This document shows, piece by piece, positions 34,596 to 42,899 of a stretch of DNA of 64,000 bases (within the stretch, counting starts at the first letter, position 1; the number at the start of each line of letters is the position of its first letter). The translations under genes and the position numbers were made by a program. Where the stretch lies: contig NZ_BAGC01000010.1 in NCBI RefSeq assembly GCF_000308655.1, positions 48,302 through 112,301 on the forward strand. Direction: 5' to 3'. Below the pieces are notes generated by a model. The model was not told the DNA's origin and did no database searches. It saw nothing but the letters and a program-made list of their open reading frames with translations. The DNA is from Nocardia niigatensis NBRC 100131 (GTDB lineage Bacteria; Actinomycetota; Actinomycetes; Mycobacteriales; Mycobacteriaceae).

Positions 34596-35009
34596 CTACT
34601 TCGCCTTCTTGGCGATGTCGCCCCAGGCGTGCCAGCGGTCGATCTCGATCCAGGCCGAGACGCGCTTCTGGTCGCGGACGCCGTAGGGCCCGCCCGTGTA
34701 GTGCTCGGCGATGCGGTCGATGACCGCGGAGTCCGGGTCGTTCTCGAGGGACACGACGCGGCCCTGCACGCTGACGTGGCTGTACCAGTTGTCGCCGTCG
34801 GTGATGGTCAGGCTGACGCGCGGATCCTTGCGCAGGTAGTCCAGGCGCTTGCGGAAGTCGGCCAGGTTCACCAGGATTCGGCCGTTCTCGTACAGGTACC
34901 AGGTGGCGACCGAAACCGGCTGGCCATCGGGGCGGTTCGAGGCGAAGACCGCGGGGTTGGGGCGGGCCAGAAACTCGGCGATGGGCGCGGGCACGGGCGT
35001 GGTGGGCAT
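34596..35009 (-). CDS. PPOX-class (split-barrel FMN/F420) oxidoreductase
   Basis: 137 residues from ATG 35009, preceded by AGAGGAAC. It has the split beta-barrel pattern of the flavin/deazaflavin reductases: FLARPNPAVFASNRPDGQPVSVATWYLYENGRI, then LDYLRKDPRVSLTI and YSHVSVQGRV, closest to the F420-binding FDOR-B type found throughout mycobacteria (the Rv1155 group). The cofactor could be F420 or FMN; the sequence alone does not decide. Cytosolic, single gene. Convergent with amiA1. Confidence 0.85.
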   Translation of the reverse strand: MPTTPVPAPIAEFLARPNPAVFASNRPDGQPVSVATWYLYENGRILVNLADFRKRLDYLRKDPRVSLTITDGDNWYSHVSVQGRVVSLENDPDSAVIDRIAEHYTGGPYGVRDQKRVSAWIEIDRWHAWGDIAKKAK

Positions 35010-35118
35010 CGTGTTCCTCTCGGACGGTTCGACAGATCGTTCCTGTCCCGCAACAGCGGTGCCGCACCGAATCTTCCGGCCGTGCCGCACCGCTCCGGAG
35101 CGGTGCGGCGGCGCTTCC

Positions 35119-35598
35119 CTACGGCCCGAAGGTGCCCGGGCCGACGTTCTTGCTGTTGCGGGTGCGTAGCGCGTGCGTGTAATCGCTTGGCGCGCCTGCC
35201 TTCTCGGCGGCGTCGGCGATGACGCCCAGGTAGCGCGCGGAGGGTAGTCCGCCCTCGTAGGCGTCCAGGACGTAGAGCCACGCCAGCACCGGCTCGCTGC
35301 CGGTGCCCGCGTTCGGGGTGACGCGCAGGCGGATCTTCTTGTGGATACCGAAGTCAGACCCCTCCCAGCGGTCGAGGCTCAGTTCGTCCTCACCCGGAAC
35401 GTCGTAGAGCACCACGAAGACCCGTTGTCCGGCCTCTTCGACCACCGTCGCCAGCGGTCCCTCCCAGCCGATGTCGTCCCCGGCGAAGGTGAGTCGCCAC
35501 CCTTCCAGCCAGCCGGTTCCGTACACAGGGGAGTGCGGACAGCGCTTGAGCATCTGCTCGGGATCCATGTTGGATCCATAGGCGGCGTAAATCGGCAC
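35119..35598 (-). CDS. Gamma-glutamylcyclotransferase-like protein (Rv3304-like)
   Basis: 159 residues, GTG start. The N-terminal YAAYGSNMDPEQMLKRCP is the substrate-loop signature (YGSN) of the GGCT/AIG2 fold; an acidic residue in the PGEDELSLDRWEG segment would be the catalytic Glu. The family makes 5-oxoproline from gamma-glutamyl compounds, but the physiological substrate in actinobacteria is unknown. Its size and place next to lpdA agree with M. tuberculosis Rv3304. The SD is weak. Confidence 0.85.
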   Translation of the reverse strand: MPIYAAYGSNMDPEQMLKRCPHSPVYGTGWLEGWRLTFAGDDIGWEGPLATVVEEAGQRVFVVLYDVPGEDELSLDRWEGSDFGIHKKIRLRVTPNAGTGSEPVLAWLYVLDAYEGGLPSARYLGVIADAAEKAGAPSDYTHALRTRNSKNVGPGTFGP

Positions 35599-35901
35599 CA
35601 GGAAAGCCTATCGAACAAACCCGGAAGACCATCCCCGATCCCGATCACAAGGCGGTTCGTGTGGGCCGGATCGGTAGCCGCCGGATCGCCGGAAAGCTCT
35701 TCCGCCCCGCTCGATGCCCGTTCTTCCTGCGGTGACGGGGAGTTCGCGCGCAACCCGTCATGACACGCCGCCTCCCCGAATGGGATGCGCCACAGTGCGA
35801 AAATTGTCCGGAGACTCGGTTAAAGCCGAGAGTAGCTGCGGGGATAACGTGGTAATCCGGCACCGGAGATCCCGGGCGCCGACCCTGAAAGCGGAGGAAC
35901 A
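35599..35901. other. Intergenic region upstream of lpdA
   Basis: 303 bases between the divergent GGCT-like gene and lpdA. I see a 5-bp hairpin CTCGG...CCGAG (35815-35830, loop TTAAAG) and a good SD (GGAGG) directly before lpdA, but no convincing promoter hexamers and no coding frame. Confidence 0.45.
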
Positions 35902-37305
35902 ATGACCCGCATTGCGATCATCGGTGGCGGCCCCGCCGGCTATGAAGCGGCGCTGGTGGCGGCACAGCACGGCGCGCCGGTCACGCTGATCGACAGTGAC
36001 GGCATCGGCGGCGCGTGCGTGCTGTGGGATTGCGTGCCGTCCAAGACCTTCATCGCCTCCACCGGCGTGCGCACCGATCTGCGCCGCGCCCGCGACCTGG
36101 GCATCACCGTGCATCCCTCGCAGGCGCAGGTCCGCCTGGCCGAGGTGAACTCCCGTGTGAAGGCGCTCGCGCAGGCGCAGTCCTCGGACATTCGCGCCAA
36201 GCTGCAGACCGCCGGGGTAACCGTGCTGTCCGGCTACGGCGAACTCATCGACCAGGCCCCCGGCCTGGCCACCCACCTGGTGAAGGCCACCCTCGCCGAC
36301 GGTCAGGAGCGGGTCATCGAGGCCGAGGTGGTGCTCATCGCCACCGGCGCCAGCCCGCGCGTGCTGGCCGGCGCGGAACCCGACGGAGAGCGAATCCTGA
36401 ACTGGCGCCAGCTCTACGACCTCAAGGAGCTGCCCGAGACCCTGGTGGTGGTCGGCTCGGGTGTGACCGGCGCCGAATTCGTCTCCGCCTACACCGAGAT
36501 GGGCGTGCAGGTGAAACTCGTGTCCAGCCGCGACCGCGTGCTCCCCGGCGAGGACGCCGACGCCGCCCTGGTGCTGGAGGAGGCGCTCGCCGAGCGCGGT
36601 GTGGAGCTGGTCAAGCACGCCCGCGCCGACGCGGTGGAGCGCACCGCCGAGGGCATCGTGGTGAAGCTGTCCGACGGCCGTAACATCACCGGCACCCACG
36701 CGCTCATGACCGTCGGTTCCATCCCGAATACCAACGGGCTGGGCCTGGAACGGCTCGGGATCGAGCTGGACAAGGGTGGATACCTGCGGGTGGACCGGGT
36801 TTCGCGCACCACCGCGCCGGGCGTCTACGCGGCCGGCGACTGCACCGGCCTGCTGCCGCTGGCCTCGGTGGCCGCCATGCAGGGCCGCATCGCGATGTAC
36901 CACGCGCTGGGTGAGGGCGTGCAGCCGATTCGCCTGAAGACCGTTGCGTCCGCGGTGTTCACGCGCCCGGAGATCGCGACCGTCGGCGTCTCGCAGACCG
37001 CCATCGACAATGGCGAGGTCCCGGCCCGCACCGTCATGCTGCCGCTGAACACCAACCCGCGGGCCAAGATGTCGGGCCTGCGCCGCGGTTTCGTGAAGAT
37101 CTTCTGCCGCCCCGCCACCGGCGTGGTGATCGGCGGCGTGGTGGTGGCCCCGATCGCCTCCGAGCTGATCCTGCCGATCGCGCTGGCGGTGCAGAACAAC
37201 CTCACGGTGAACGATCTGGCGCAGACCTTCTCGGTGTATCCGTCGCTCACCGGATCGGTCACCGAGGCCGCGCGTCAGCTCATGCGGCACGACGATCTGG
37301 ACTAG
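35902..37305 (+). CDS. lpdA: NAD(P)H quinone reductase (LpdA-type flavoprotein disulfide reductase)
   Basis: 467 residues, ATG after GGAGGAACA. Domain order: FAD-binding (IGGGPAGYEAA at 7-17), NAD(P)-binding (VVVGSGVTGAEFVSAYTEMG), FAD-binding 2 (TTAPGVYAAGDCTG) and the dimerisation domain. A CxxxxC pair is present (Cys39 and Cys44, GGACVLWDC), but the C-terminal His-Glu dyad of lipoamide dehydrogenases is replaced (YPSLTGS where HPTLSE is usual), so it is not a lipoamide dehydrogenase. M. tuberculosis LpdA (Rv3303c) reduces quinones. Cytosolic, monocistronic. Confidence 0.9.
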   Translation: MTRIAIIGGGPAGYEAALVAAQHGAPVTLIDSDGIGGACVLWDCVPSKTFIASTGVRTDLRRARDLGITVHPSQAQVRLAEVNSRVKALAQAQSSDIRAKLQTAGVTVLSGYGELIDQAPGLATHLVKATLADGQERVIEAEVVLIATGASPRVLAGAEPDGERILNWRQLYDLKELPETLVVVGSGVTGAEFVSAYTEMGVQVKLVSSRDRVLPGEDADAALVLEEALAERGVELVKHARADAVERTAEGIVVKLSDGRNITGTHALMTVGSIPNTNGLGLERLGIELDKGGYLRVDRVSRTTAPGVYAAGDCTGLLPLASVAAMQGRIAMYHALGEGVQPIRLKTVASAVFTRPEIATVGVSQTAIDNGEVPARTVMLPLNTNPRAKMSGLRRGFVKIFCRPATGVVIGGVVVAPIASELILPIALAVQNNLTVNDLAQTFSVYPSLTGSVTEAARQLMRHDDLD

Positions 37306-37405
37306 CCCAACGTGTTTCGGACCCCTTTGTCACCGGCCCGTCTTGCTGCCTTGTCTCCCTTGTGATTAAGTTCGCGGCGGAAGCGATCGGCAGGGCGGTC
37401 GCGAG

Positions 37406-37417
37406 CGTTACGTAACG
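37406..37417. promoter_or_regulatory. 12-bp palindrome CGTTACGTAACG before secreted-protein gene
   Basis: The perfect palindrome lies 87 bases before the GTG at 37504. Its 10-base core GTTACGTAAC recurs at 62829-62838 upstream of sseA. It may be a regulator binding site. Confidence 0.5.
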
Positions 37418-37503
37418 GGGGGTTCTCAATTCTCCTCCGATGTGAGGCTCTTCGATGCCCCGGAGCGATCGTGCCGCCGAGGGACGAAGGAATTGAGCGA
37501 AAC

Positions 37504-38694
37504 GTGAAGCACCGCAAGCCGAGTCGGATCAAGGCGAGCACCTCCCTGACGCTGGCCGGTGCGGCCGCGGTGGTGTCGCTGCTGTCCGCGCCCGCCAACG
37601 CCGCCCCCGCCGACCCGGGCGCGGTCCCGGCGGATCAGCAGCAGCCCGACGGCACCCAGCCGACCACCGAGACGCCGGCCCCTGACGCCAAGGCGCAGGT
37701 CGTGCCCGCGCCCAAGCCGGAGAACGTGCAGCCGGGCACCACCAAGCCGCAGCAGAGCCAGCCGGGCGTCACCACCCCGACCACGCCGAACACCCCGGCG
37801 CCGGACAACGGGGCGGCCAAGCCGGACACGGGTCAGCCGCAGGGCGCGACTCAGGACGGCACCACCCCCAAGCCGGATGCCAACGCGCCCAAGAGCGATC
37901 AGAACGTGCAGCCGGCGGGCACCGACCCGCAGCAGCCCAAGTCGGTGCGGCCCTCGCAGCCGGGTGTGACCGTGCCGCGCGTGGCGCCGCTGCCGGTGCC
38001 GGGTCAGTCGACCCAGGCCCAGCCCGCGGTGACCACCCCGCAGCCGAACCAGCCGGGGCAGCAGACCCAGCCGGGCCAGACCCCCTCGGGTCAGCAGGGC
38101 ACCCAGCCGGTGAAGCCGAACGACCAGAACGCGCAGCCGGCCGTCACCACCCCGAACCAGGACCCGGGCGTGGACACCATGACCGGCCAGCCGACCGTCA
38201 CCCCGCAGCAGCAGCCGCACTGGCAGTCGCCCGCGGTGGACGCCGCCCCGGCCGCGCCGGTGGTCGAGATGACCGGTCCGCACACCGAGCTCGGCGTCAA
38301 CCTCGACGGCGGCGCGGTGCTGCCGGGCTGGGCCGCCAACACCCACCACTTCAGCAATCTGGACGGGTACGTCGGCACCATCGGCTACACCACCCCGAGC
38401 GGCATCGGTGAGGCCGGTATGTCGCTGGACTTCACCACGGTCAACCAGATCAAGGTGACCGCGTTCGCCGGCAACGGCCCGGACAACGACCAGAAGATGG
38501 AGTTCGTGCTGGACACGGCCGCGGCCAACAAGGCCAAGGCCGATGCCGAGAACTTCATCCGGCTGATGCCGGGCGGCGCTACTGTCCTGGAGGCCGCGGC
38601 CCAGATTGGTAAGCTCCCCGAGGGTGACCGGCCGTCGCAGACGGTCGACGTCGCCGGGGTGACCGCTCAGGTGGGCGGCTCGGTTCAGTACTGA
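37504..38694 (+). CDS. Secreted protein with long Pro/Gln/Thr-rich region
   Basis: 396 residues, GTG start with a poor SD. A signal peptide (KHRKPSRIK, hydrophobic about 13-28, cleavage near ANA at 35) is followed by about 220 residues of low complexity rich in Pro, Gln, Thr and Asn with loose 'QPGxTTP' and 'NAQPAVTTPNQ' repeats, then a compact C-terminal domain of about 140 residues (TELGVNLDGGAVLPGW..., with GTIGYTTPSGIGEAGM) not known to me. The repeat region looks like a cell-wall-spanning linker. Role unknown; extracellular. Confidence 0.8.
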   Translation: MKHRKPSRIKASTSLTLAGAAAVVSLLSAPANAAPADPGAVPADQQQPDGTQPTTETPAPDAKAQVVPAPKPENVQPGTTKPQQSQPGVTTPTTPNTPAPDNGAAKPDTGQPQGATQDGTTPKPDANAPKSDQNVQPAGTDPQQPKSVRPSQPGVTVPRVAPLPVPGQSTQAQPAVTTPQPNQPGQQTQPGQTPSGQQGTQPVKPNDQNAQPAVTTPNQDPGVDTMTGQPTVTPQQQPHWQSPAVDAAPAAPVVEMTGPHTELGVNLDGGAVLPGWAANTHHFSNLDGYVGTIGYTTPSGIGEAGMSLDFTTVNQIKVTAFAGNGPDNDQKMEFVLDTAAANKAKADAENFIRLMPGGATVLEAAAQIGKLPEGDRPSQTVDVAGVTAQVGGSVQY

Positions 38695-38744
38695 CAGGTC
38701 CTTCGGGGACCGACGCGGTCCCGGCAGGGGCAGCGTTGTCGCGT

Positions 38745-38768
38745 GGGGCGGTCGGGAGCGACCGCCCC
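38745..38768 (+). terminator. Hairpin after the secreted-protein gene
   Basis: GGGGCGGTC (38745-38753) and GACCGCCCC (38760-38768) form a perfect 9-bp stem with a 6-nt loop, without a T-run. Confidence 0.6.
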
Positions 38769-38795
38769 CACGTGTCTGTGGCGAAAGGACGGGTG

Positions 38796-40004
38796 ATGGT
38801 TTCGGGCAAGGACGAATCCGCCGACCGTCAGGTATCCGAGGGCGGGCGACCGGAATCGACCGGGCAGCCGGATTCCGGATTCGGGCCCTCGCTCAACGAT
38901 TTCGGGCCGTCCCTCAATGATTTCGGCCCGTCGCTGAACGACTTCGGTCCCGCGCCCGCCGCCGACGCCCCGGGCTGGATGCCCGCGCCCGGCCCGCAGA
39001 GTCCCGATCTGGCCTGGCGTCCCGCGGGCGCGCCGCCGCAGTTCCGCGCGCCGGACGCGTGGCAGCCGGTCACCGGTCAGTACCCGCCCGTCAACGGCAT
39101 GTCCACGGGCCAGTATCCGGCCGTGGCCGCCACCGGAGAGCCCGCGAGTACCGCGGATGTCGAACAGACCGTGAGAATCCCGCCTGGCGGGTCGCACGCG
39201 GCCGGCGTGGACGCGCCGACCCCGCCGCGCGGCCCCGAGCCGGCCGGATCCGCCGGCGCCGATCCGGCGGCCGTCGAACGGAATTCGGCGGGCGACGACG
39301 AGACCGCCGAGCCGGACCGGCCCGCGGATTCCTGGTGGCGCTCCGCGCCCAGCGGCTTCCCGCCCGTGCCGCCGTCGGAATCGGCTGCTGCCCAGGAGGA
39401 GTCGCTGTCCTGGGCCGACGATCCGATCGCCAAGGCGCTGGCGCCGAAAACCCCGGTGCCGCAGAGCAAGCCGGAATCCGAGGGCCCGCCGTGGCGCCGG
39501 ATCGGGCTGATCGCGGGCGCGGTGGTCGTCGTGCTGGCGGTGGCCGGCGGTGCGGTCTTCGCCATCACCCGCGGCAAGAGCGATTCCTCGGTCGCCGGCG
39601 CCACCACCGTCGGCGCGTCCCTGCCCACCGACGCCGCGCTGAGCTGTCCGGCCAAGCAGGACGGCAAGCTCACCATCGGCAACGGCGCGGGGGGCAACGG
39701 CAGCGGCGTGGACGCGATTCTCGGCTTCGAGCACGCCTTCTACGTGGACCGCAACGGCGCCAAGGCGCGCACGTTCGTGGTGCCCGAGGCGACGACGGTG
39801 CAGCCCGCCGATGTCATCCAGCACAAGGGCATCGATCTGCTGAAGCCCGGCACCACCTACTGCCTGAAGATCGTGGAGATCGCGCCCGAGTCCTACACCG
39901 TGGACATCACCGAACATCACGCGGACGGCACCACCGACGTCTACGGCGAGCACATCGCCACCACGGTGCGTGACGGTAAACACCTGATCCTGTCGATCGA
40001 GTAG
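38796..40004 (+). CDS. Single-pass membrane protein with disordered N-terminus
   Basis: 402 residues from ATG 38796 after AAAGGAC. The first ~230 residues are disordered and Pro/Ala/Ser/Glu-rich and include three tandem FGPSLND heptapeptides (residues 29-49). One membrane segment (about 246-268, IGLIAGAVVVVLAVAGGAVFAI) separates it from a C-terminal extracellular domain of about 130 residues with two Cys (about 290 and 357) that probably form a disulfide. The topology is cytosolic N, extracellular C. No known family recognised; the layout resembles actinobacterial cell-envelope or septum-associated proteins. Confidence 0.78.
   Translation: MVSGKDESADRQVSEGGRPESTGQPDSGFGPSLNDFGPSLNDFGPSLNDFGPAPAADAPGWMPAPGPQSPDLAWRPAGAPPQFRAPDAWQPVTGQYPPVNGMSTGQYPAVAATGEPASTADVEQTVRIPPGGSHAAGVDAPTPPRGPEPAGSAGADPAAVERNSAGDDETAEPDRPADSWWRSAPSGFPPVPPSESAAAQEESLSWADDPIAKALAPKTPVPQSKPESEGPPWRRIGLIAGAVVVVLAVAGGAVFAITRGKSDSSVAGATTVGASLPTDAALSCPAKQDGKLTIGNGAGGNGSGVDAILGFEHAFYVDRNGAKARTFVVPEATTVQPADVIQHKGIDLLKPGTTYCLKIVEIAPESYTVDITEHHADGTTDVYGEHIATTVRDGKHLILSIE
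38880..38951 (+). repeat. 21-bp in-frame tandem repeat encoding FGPSLND
   Basis: Three copies of a 21-base unit plus a partial fourth (FGP) encode the heptad FGPSLND inside the membrane protein gene; the copies differ at synonymous third positions, so the repeat is old or selected at the protein level. Confidence 0.9.
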
Positions 40005-40154
40005 CGGACCTGGGCCTCTCGGGTCCGGGTGGCCGGTCCACCGGCGGTGAAGTGGACATTTCGTCCCATGATTTGGGAATGGGATTTCATATCCTGGTAG
40101 CCGTGTGACATGGTGGAATTTCGCATACCCCGGCCTCGCCTTCGGAGGTGTTTC

Positions 40155-41336
40155 ATGTCCGCGACCTTCCCGCCCCTCGCACGGCGTCTCGACGGCCTGC
40201 AGAGCTCGGCGATCCGTGACCTGCTCAAGCTCACCTCGCGCGCGGACATCATCAGCTTGGCCGGAGGTTTGCCGGACGCCGAACTCATGCCCCGCGATCG
40301 CATCGCGGTAGCCGCCGACGCGGCGCTGTCCGACCGCTCCCGACTCCAGTACACCGAGTCCCCGGGCTGGGGTCCGCTGCGCGAGGTGCTGGCCGCCCGT
40401 GAGTCCGGCCGGCTGGGCCGCGCGGTCCCGGTCGAGCAGATCTTCGTGACCCACGGCTCGCAGCAGGCGCTGTCGCTGCTGTCGGAGGTGCTGCTCGATC
40501 CGGGCGCGCTGGTCGTCGTGGAAGATCCCGCGTATGTCGGTGCGCTGCAGGTCTTCCGGGCCGCCGGTGCCCGCATCGTGGCGGTGCCCCTGGACGCCGA
40601 GGGCATGTGCCTGGACGCCCTGCGTGAGCTGCTGGCGGCGGGGGAGCGGCCCGCGGTGGTCCACACGGTCAGCAACTTCCACAATCCGGGCGGGGTCACC
40701 CTGAGTCCCGAGCGCCGCGGTGAACTCGCGAAGCTGGCCGAGCAGTACGGCTTCTGGATCATCGAGGACGACCCGTACGGCGAACTCTGGTTCGACCAGC
40801 CCTCACCCGCGCCGGTGGCGAACTACTCGCCCAACGCGATCCGCCTCTCCAGCGCCTCCAAGATCCTGGCGCCGACCCTGCGCGCCGGCTGGATGATCGC
40901 GCCCACGCAGGTCTGCCGCGCGGTGGAACTGCTCAAGCAGGGCGCGGACCTGTGCGGTTCGGCGCTCACCCAGCAGATCACCGCCGACCTGCTCGCCGAC
41001 ACCGAGTGGCTTGCCGCCCATGTGGATTCGGTCCGTCAGGTCTACGGCACCCGGGCCAAGGCTCTCGTCGGCGCCATGCGCGCCCGCTTCGGCGACCGGG
41101 TGTCCAGCACCGACGCCGCCGGCGGCATGTTCGTGTGGGTCGACTTCACCGACGGCACCGACACCTCCGCCCTGCTGCCGCGTGCCCTCGACGCGGGCGT
41201 CGCCTACGTTCCGGGCAACGCCTTCGCCGTCTCCACGGATTACACCCACTCGATGCGGCTGTGCTTCACCACCTCCGACGAGGCGACGCTGACCGAAGCC
41301 GTCGATCGGCTGGCCGAGGCTCACGCCCAGTCGTAG
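40155..41336 (+). CDS. PLP-dependent aminotransferase (2-aminoadipate type, class I/II)
   Basis: 393 residues from the ATG at 40155, GGAGG upstream. Fold type I aminotransferase: [61 protein letters not shown] and the PLP-lysine motif [17 protein letters not shown]. The opening SxLAGGLP and YTES blocks are typical of the LysN/2-aminoadipate transaminase group, which also includes MocR-related enzymes without the DNA-binding part. A role in lysine or aromatic amino acid metabolism is plausible. It overlaps the convergent glpK by 16 bases. Confidence 0.85.
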   Translation: MSATFPPLARRLDGLQSSAIRDLLKLTSRADIISLAGGLPDAELMPRDRIAVAADAALSDRSRLQYTESPGWGPLREVLAARESGRLGRAVPVEQIFVTHGSQQALSLLSEVLLDPGALVVVEDPAYVGALQVFRAAGARIVAVPLDAEGMCLDALRELLAAGERPAVVHTVSNFHNPGGVTLSPERRGELAKLAEQYGFWIIEDDPYGELWFDQPSPAPVANYSPNAIRLSSASKILAPTLRAGWMIAPTQVCRAVELLKQGADLCGSALTQQITADLLADTEWLAAHVDSVRQVYGTRAKALVGAMRARFGDRVSSTDAAGGMFVWVDFTDGTDTSALLPRALDAGVAYVPGNAFAVSTDYTHSMRLCFTTSDEATLTEAVDRLAEAHAQS

Positions 41337-42817
41337 GTGCGCGCCACCGCCTTGTTCCACTCGCTCAGCAGGCGGTCGCGGTCGGCGGCCGGCATGGCCG
41401 GGGTCCAGCGTTTGTCCTCGGCCCAGTTGGCGCGGATGTCCTCGGTGGAGGACCAGTAGTCCACCGCGAGACCCGCCGCGTAGGCCGCGCCCAGGGCCGT
41501 GGTCTCGGTGACGACCGGCCGGACCACGGTGGCGTCGAGGATGTCGGACTGGAACTGCATGAGCAGTTCGTTGACCACCATGCCGCCGTCGACCTTGAGG
41601 GTCACCTTCTCGACGTCCAGGCGCTGGGCGTCGGCGTCGGCGCGCATGGCGTCGATGACCTCGCGGGTCTGAAAGGCGGTGGCCTCCAGCACGGCGCGGG
41701 CCAGATGGCCCTTGGTGACGAAGCGGGTCAGGCCCGCCACGACACCGCGCGCGTCGGGCCGCCAGCGCGGGGCGAACAGACCGGAGAACGCCGGGACCAC
41801 GTACGCGCCGCCATTGTCGGCGACAGTGCGGGCCAGCGGTTCGATCTCCTCGGCGGTGGAGATGATGCCCAGATTGTCGCGCAGCCACTGCACCAGCGAG
41901 CCGGTCACCGCGATGGAACCCTCCAGCGCGTAGACCGCCGGCTGCTCGCCGAGGCGGTAGCAGACGGTGGTGAGCAGCCCGTGCGCACTGAAGACCGGGG
42001 TGGTGCCGGTGTTCATGAGCATGAAATTGCCGGTGCCGTAGGTGTTCTTGGTGTCTCCGGGGGACAGGCAGGCCTGACCGAAGGTGGCGGCCTGCTGGTC
42101 GCCGAGAATGCCCGCCACGGGTACCCCCGCGAGCGCGCCCGTGGTGATGGGCGCGTAAACCTCCGAGCTGCTGCGGATTTCGGGCAGCATGGCCATGGGC
42201 ACGCCGAATTCGGCGCAGATCGCCGGATCCCATTGCAGCGTGCGCAGATCCATCAGCATGGTGCGCGAGGCATTGGTGACGTCGGTGATGTGCAGTCCGG
42301 TCAGGTTCCACAGGATCCAGCTGTCCATGGTTCCGAAACACAGTTCCCCGGCCTCGGCCCGCTGCCGCGCACCGGGCACGGTATCGAGGATCCAGCGCAG
42401 CTTCGGCCCGGCGAAGTAGGTGGACAGCGGCAGGCCGGTGCGGGCGGCGTAGCGGTTCGGGCCCTGGTCGCCGGCGAGCTGCACGGTCAGATCGGCGGTG
42501 CGGGTGTCCTGCCAGACGAGGGCGTGGTGAATGGGCTTGCCCGTCGCGCGCTCCCAGACCACGGTGGTCTCCCGCTGATTGGTGATACCGGCGGCGGCCA
42601 CCTCCGCGGCGCCGATGTCGCAGCTCCGCAAGGCGTCGGCGATCACCGATTCGGTATTGCGCCAAATGGATTCGGGATCGTGCTCCACCCATCCGGGCCG
42701 CGGGAAGATCTGTTCGTGTTCCCGCTGAGCGACTCCGGCGATTCGGCCCTGATGATCGAAGATGATGCAGCGACTCGACGTCGTGCCCTGATCGATGGCG
42801 GCCACATAGCGACGCAT
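41321..42817 (-). CDS. glpK: Glycerol kinase
   Basis: 498 residues, the family's usual length. FGGY kinase features: [14 protein letters not shown] (phosphate 1 loop), [36 protein letters not shown] and KVDGGMVVN near the C-terminus. It phosphorylates glycerol to sn-glycerol 3-phosphate, the substrate of the divergently encoded GlpD. A -10 box TAGCCT lies 6 nt before its ATG (42824-42829 on the minus strand), suggesting a leaderless transcript. No glycerol facilitator gene is adjacent. Its 3' end overlaps the aminotransferase gene by 16 bases. Confidence 0.97.
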   Translation of the reverse strand: MRRYVAAIDQGTTSSRCIIFDHQGRIAGVAQREHEQIFPRPGWVEHDPESIWRNTESVIADALRSCDIGAAEVAAAGITNQRETTVVWERATGKPIHHALVWQDTRTADLTVQLAGDQGPNRYAARTGLPLSTYFAGPKLRWILDTVPGARQRAEAGELCFGTMDSWILWNLTGLHITDVTNASRTMLMDLRTLQWDPAICAEFGVPMAMLPEIRSSSEVYAPITTGALAGVPVAGILGDQQAATFGQACLSPGDTKNTYGTGNFMLMNTGTTPVFSAHGLLTTVCYRLGEQPAVYALEGSIAVTGSLVQWLRDNLGIISTAEEIEPLARTVADNGGAYVVPAFSGLFAPRWRPDARGVVAGLTRFVTKGHLARAVLEATAFQTREVIDAMRADADAQRLDVEKVTLKVDGGMVVNELLMQFQSDILDATVVRPVVTETTALGAAYAAGLAVDYWSSTEDIRANWAEDKRWTPAMPAADRDRLLSEWNKAVARTYDWA

Positions 42818-42823
42818 TGATCG

Positions 42824-42885
42824 AGGCTAACCGACCGGACCTATGGCTGTGGGCTACGGTAGCGCTGGGTAGCCGAAAATTAGCC
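42824..42885. promoter_or_regulatory. glpK/glpD divergent promoter with GGCTA-type half-sites
   Basis: The 82-base gap holds the glpK -10 box (42824-42829, minus strand), the SD of glpD, and half-sites GGCTAA (42825-42830), GGCTAC (42852-42857), GTAGCC (42869-42874) and TTAGCC (around 42880-42885). The middle pair forms an inverted repeat with an 11-nt spacer, a possible glycerol operator. Confidence 0.45.
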
Positions 42886-42899
42886 CGGAGGAGTCTCGC

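Noticed and set aside
35902..37305. lpdA as dihydrolipoamide dehydrogenase of pyruvate dehydrogenase
   Set aside because: The C-terminal His-Glu dyad is missing and no E1/E2 genes are adjacent.
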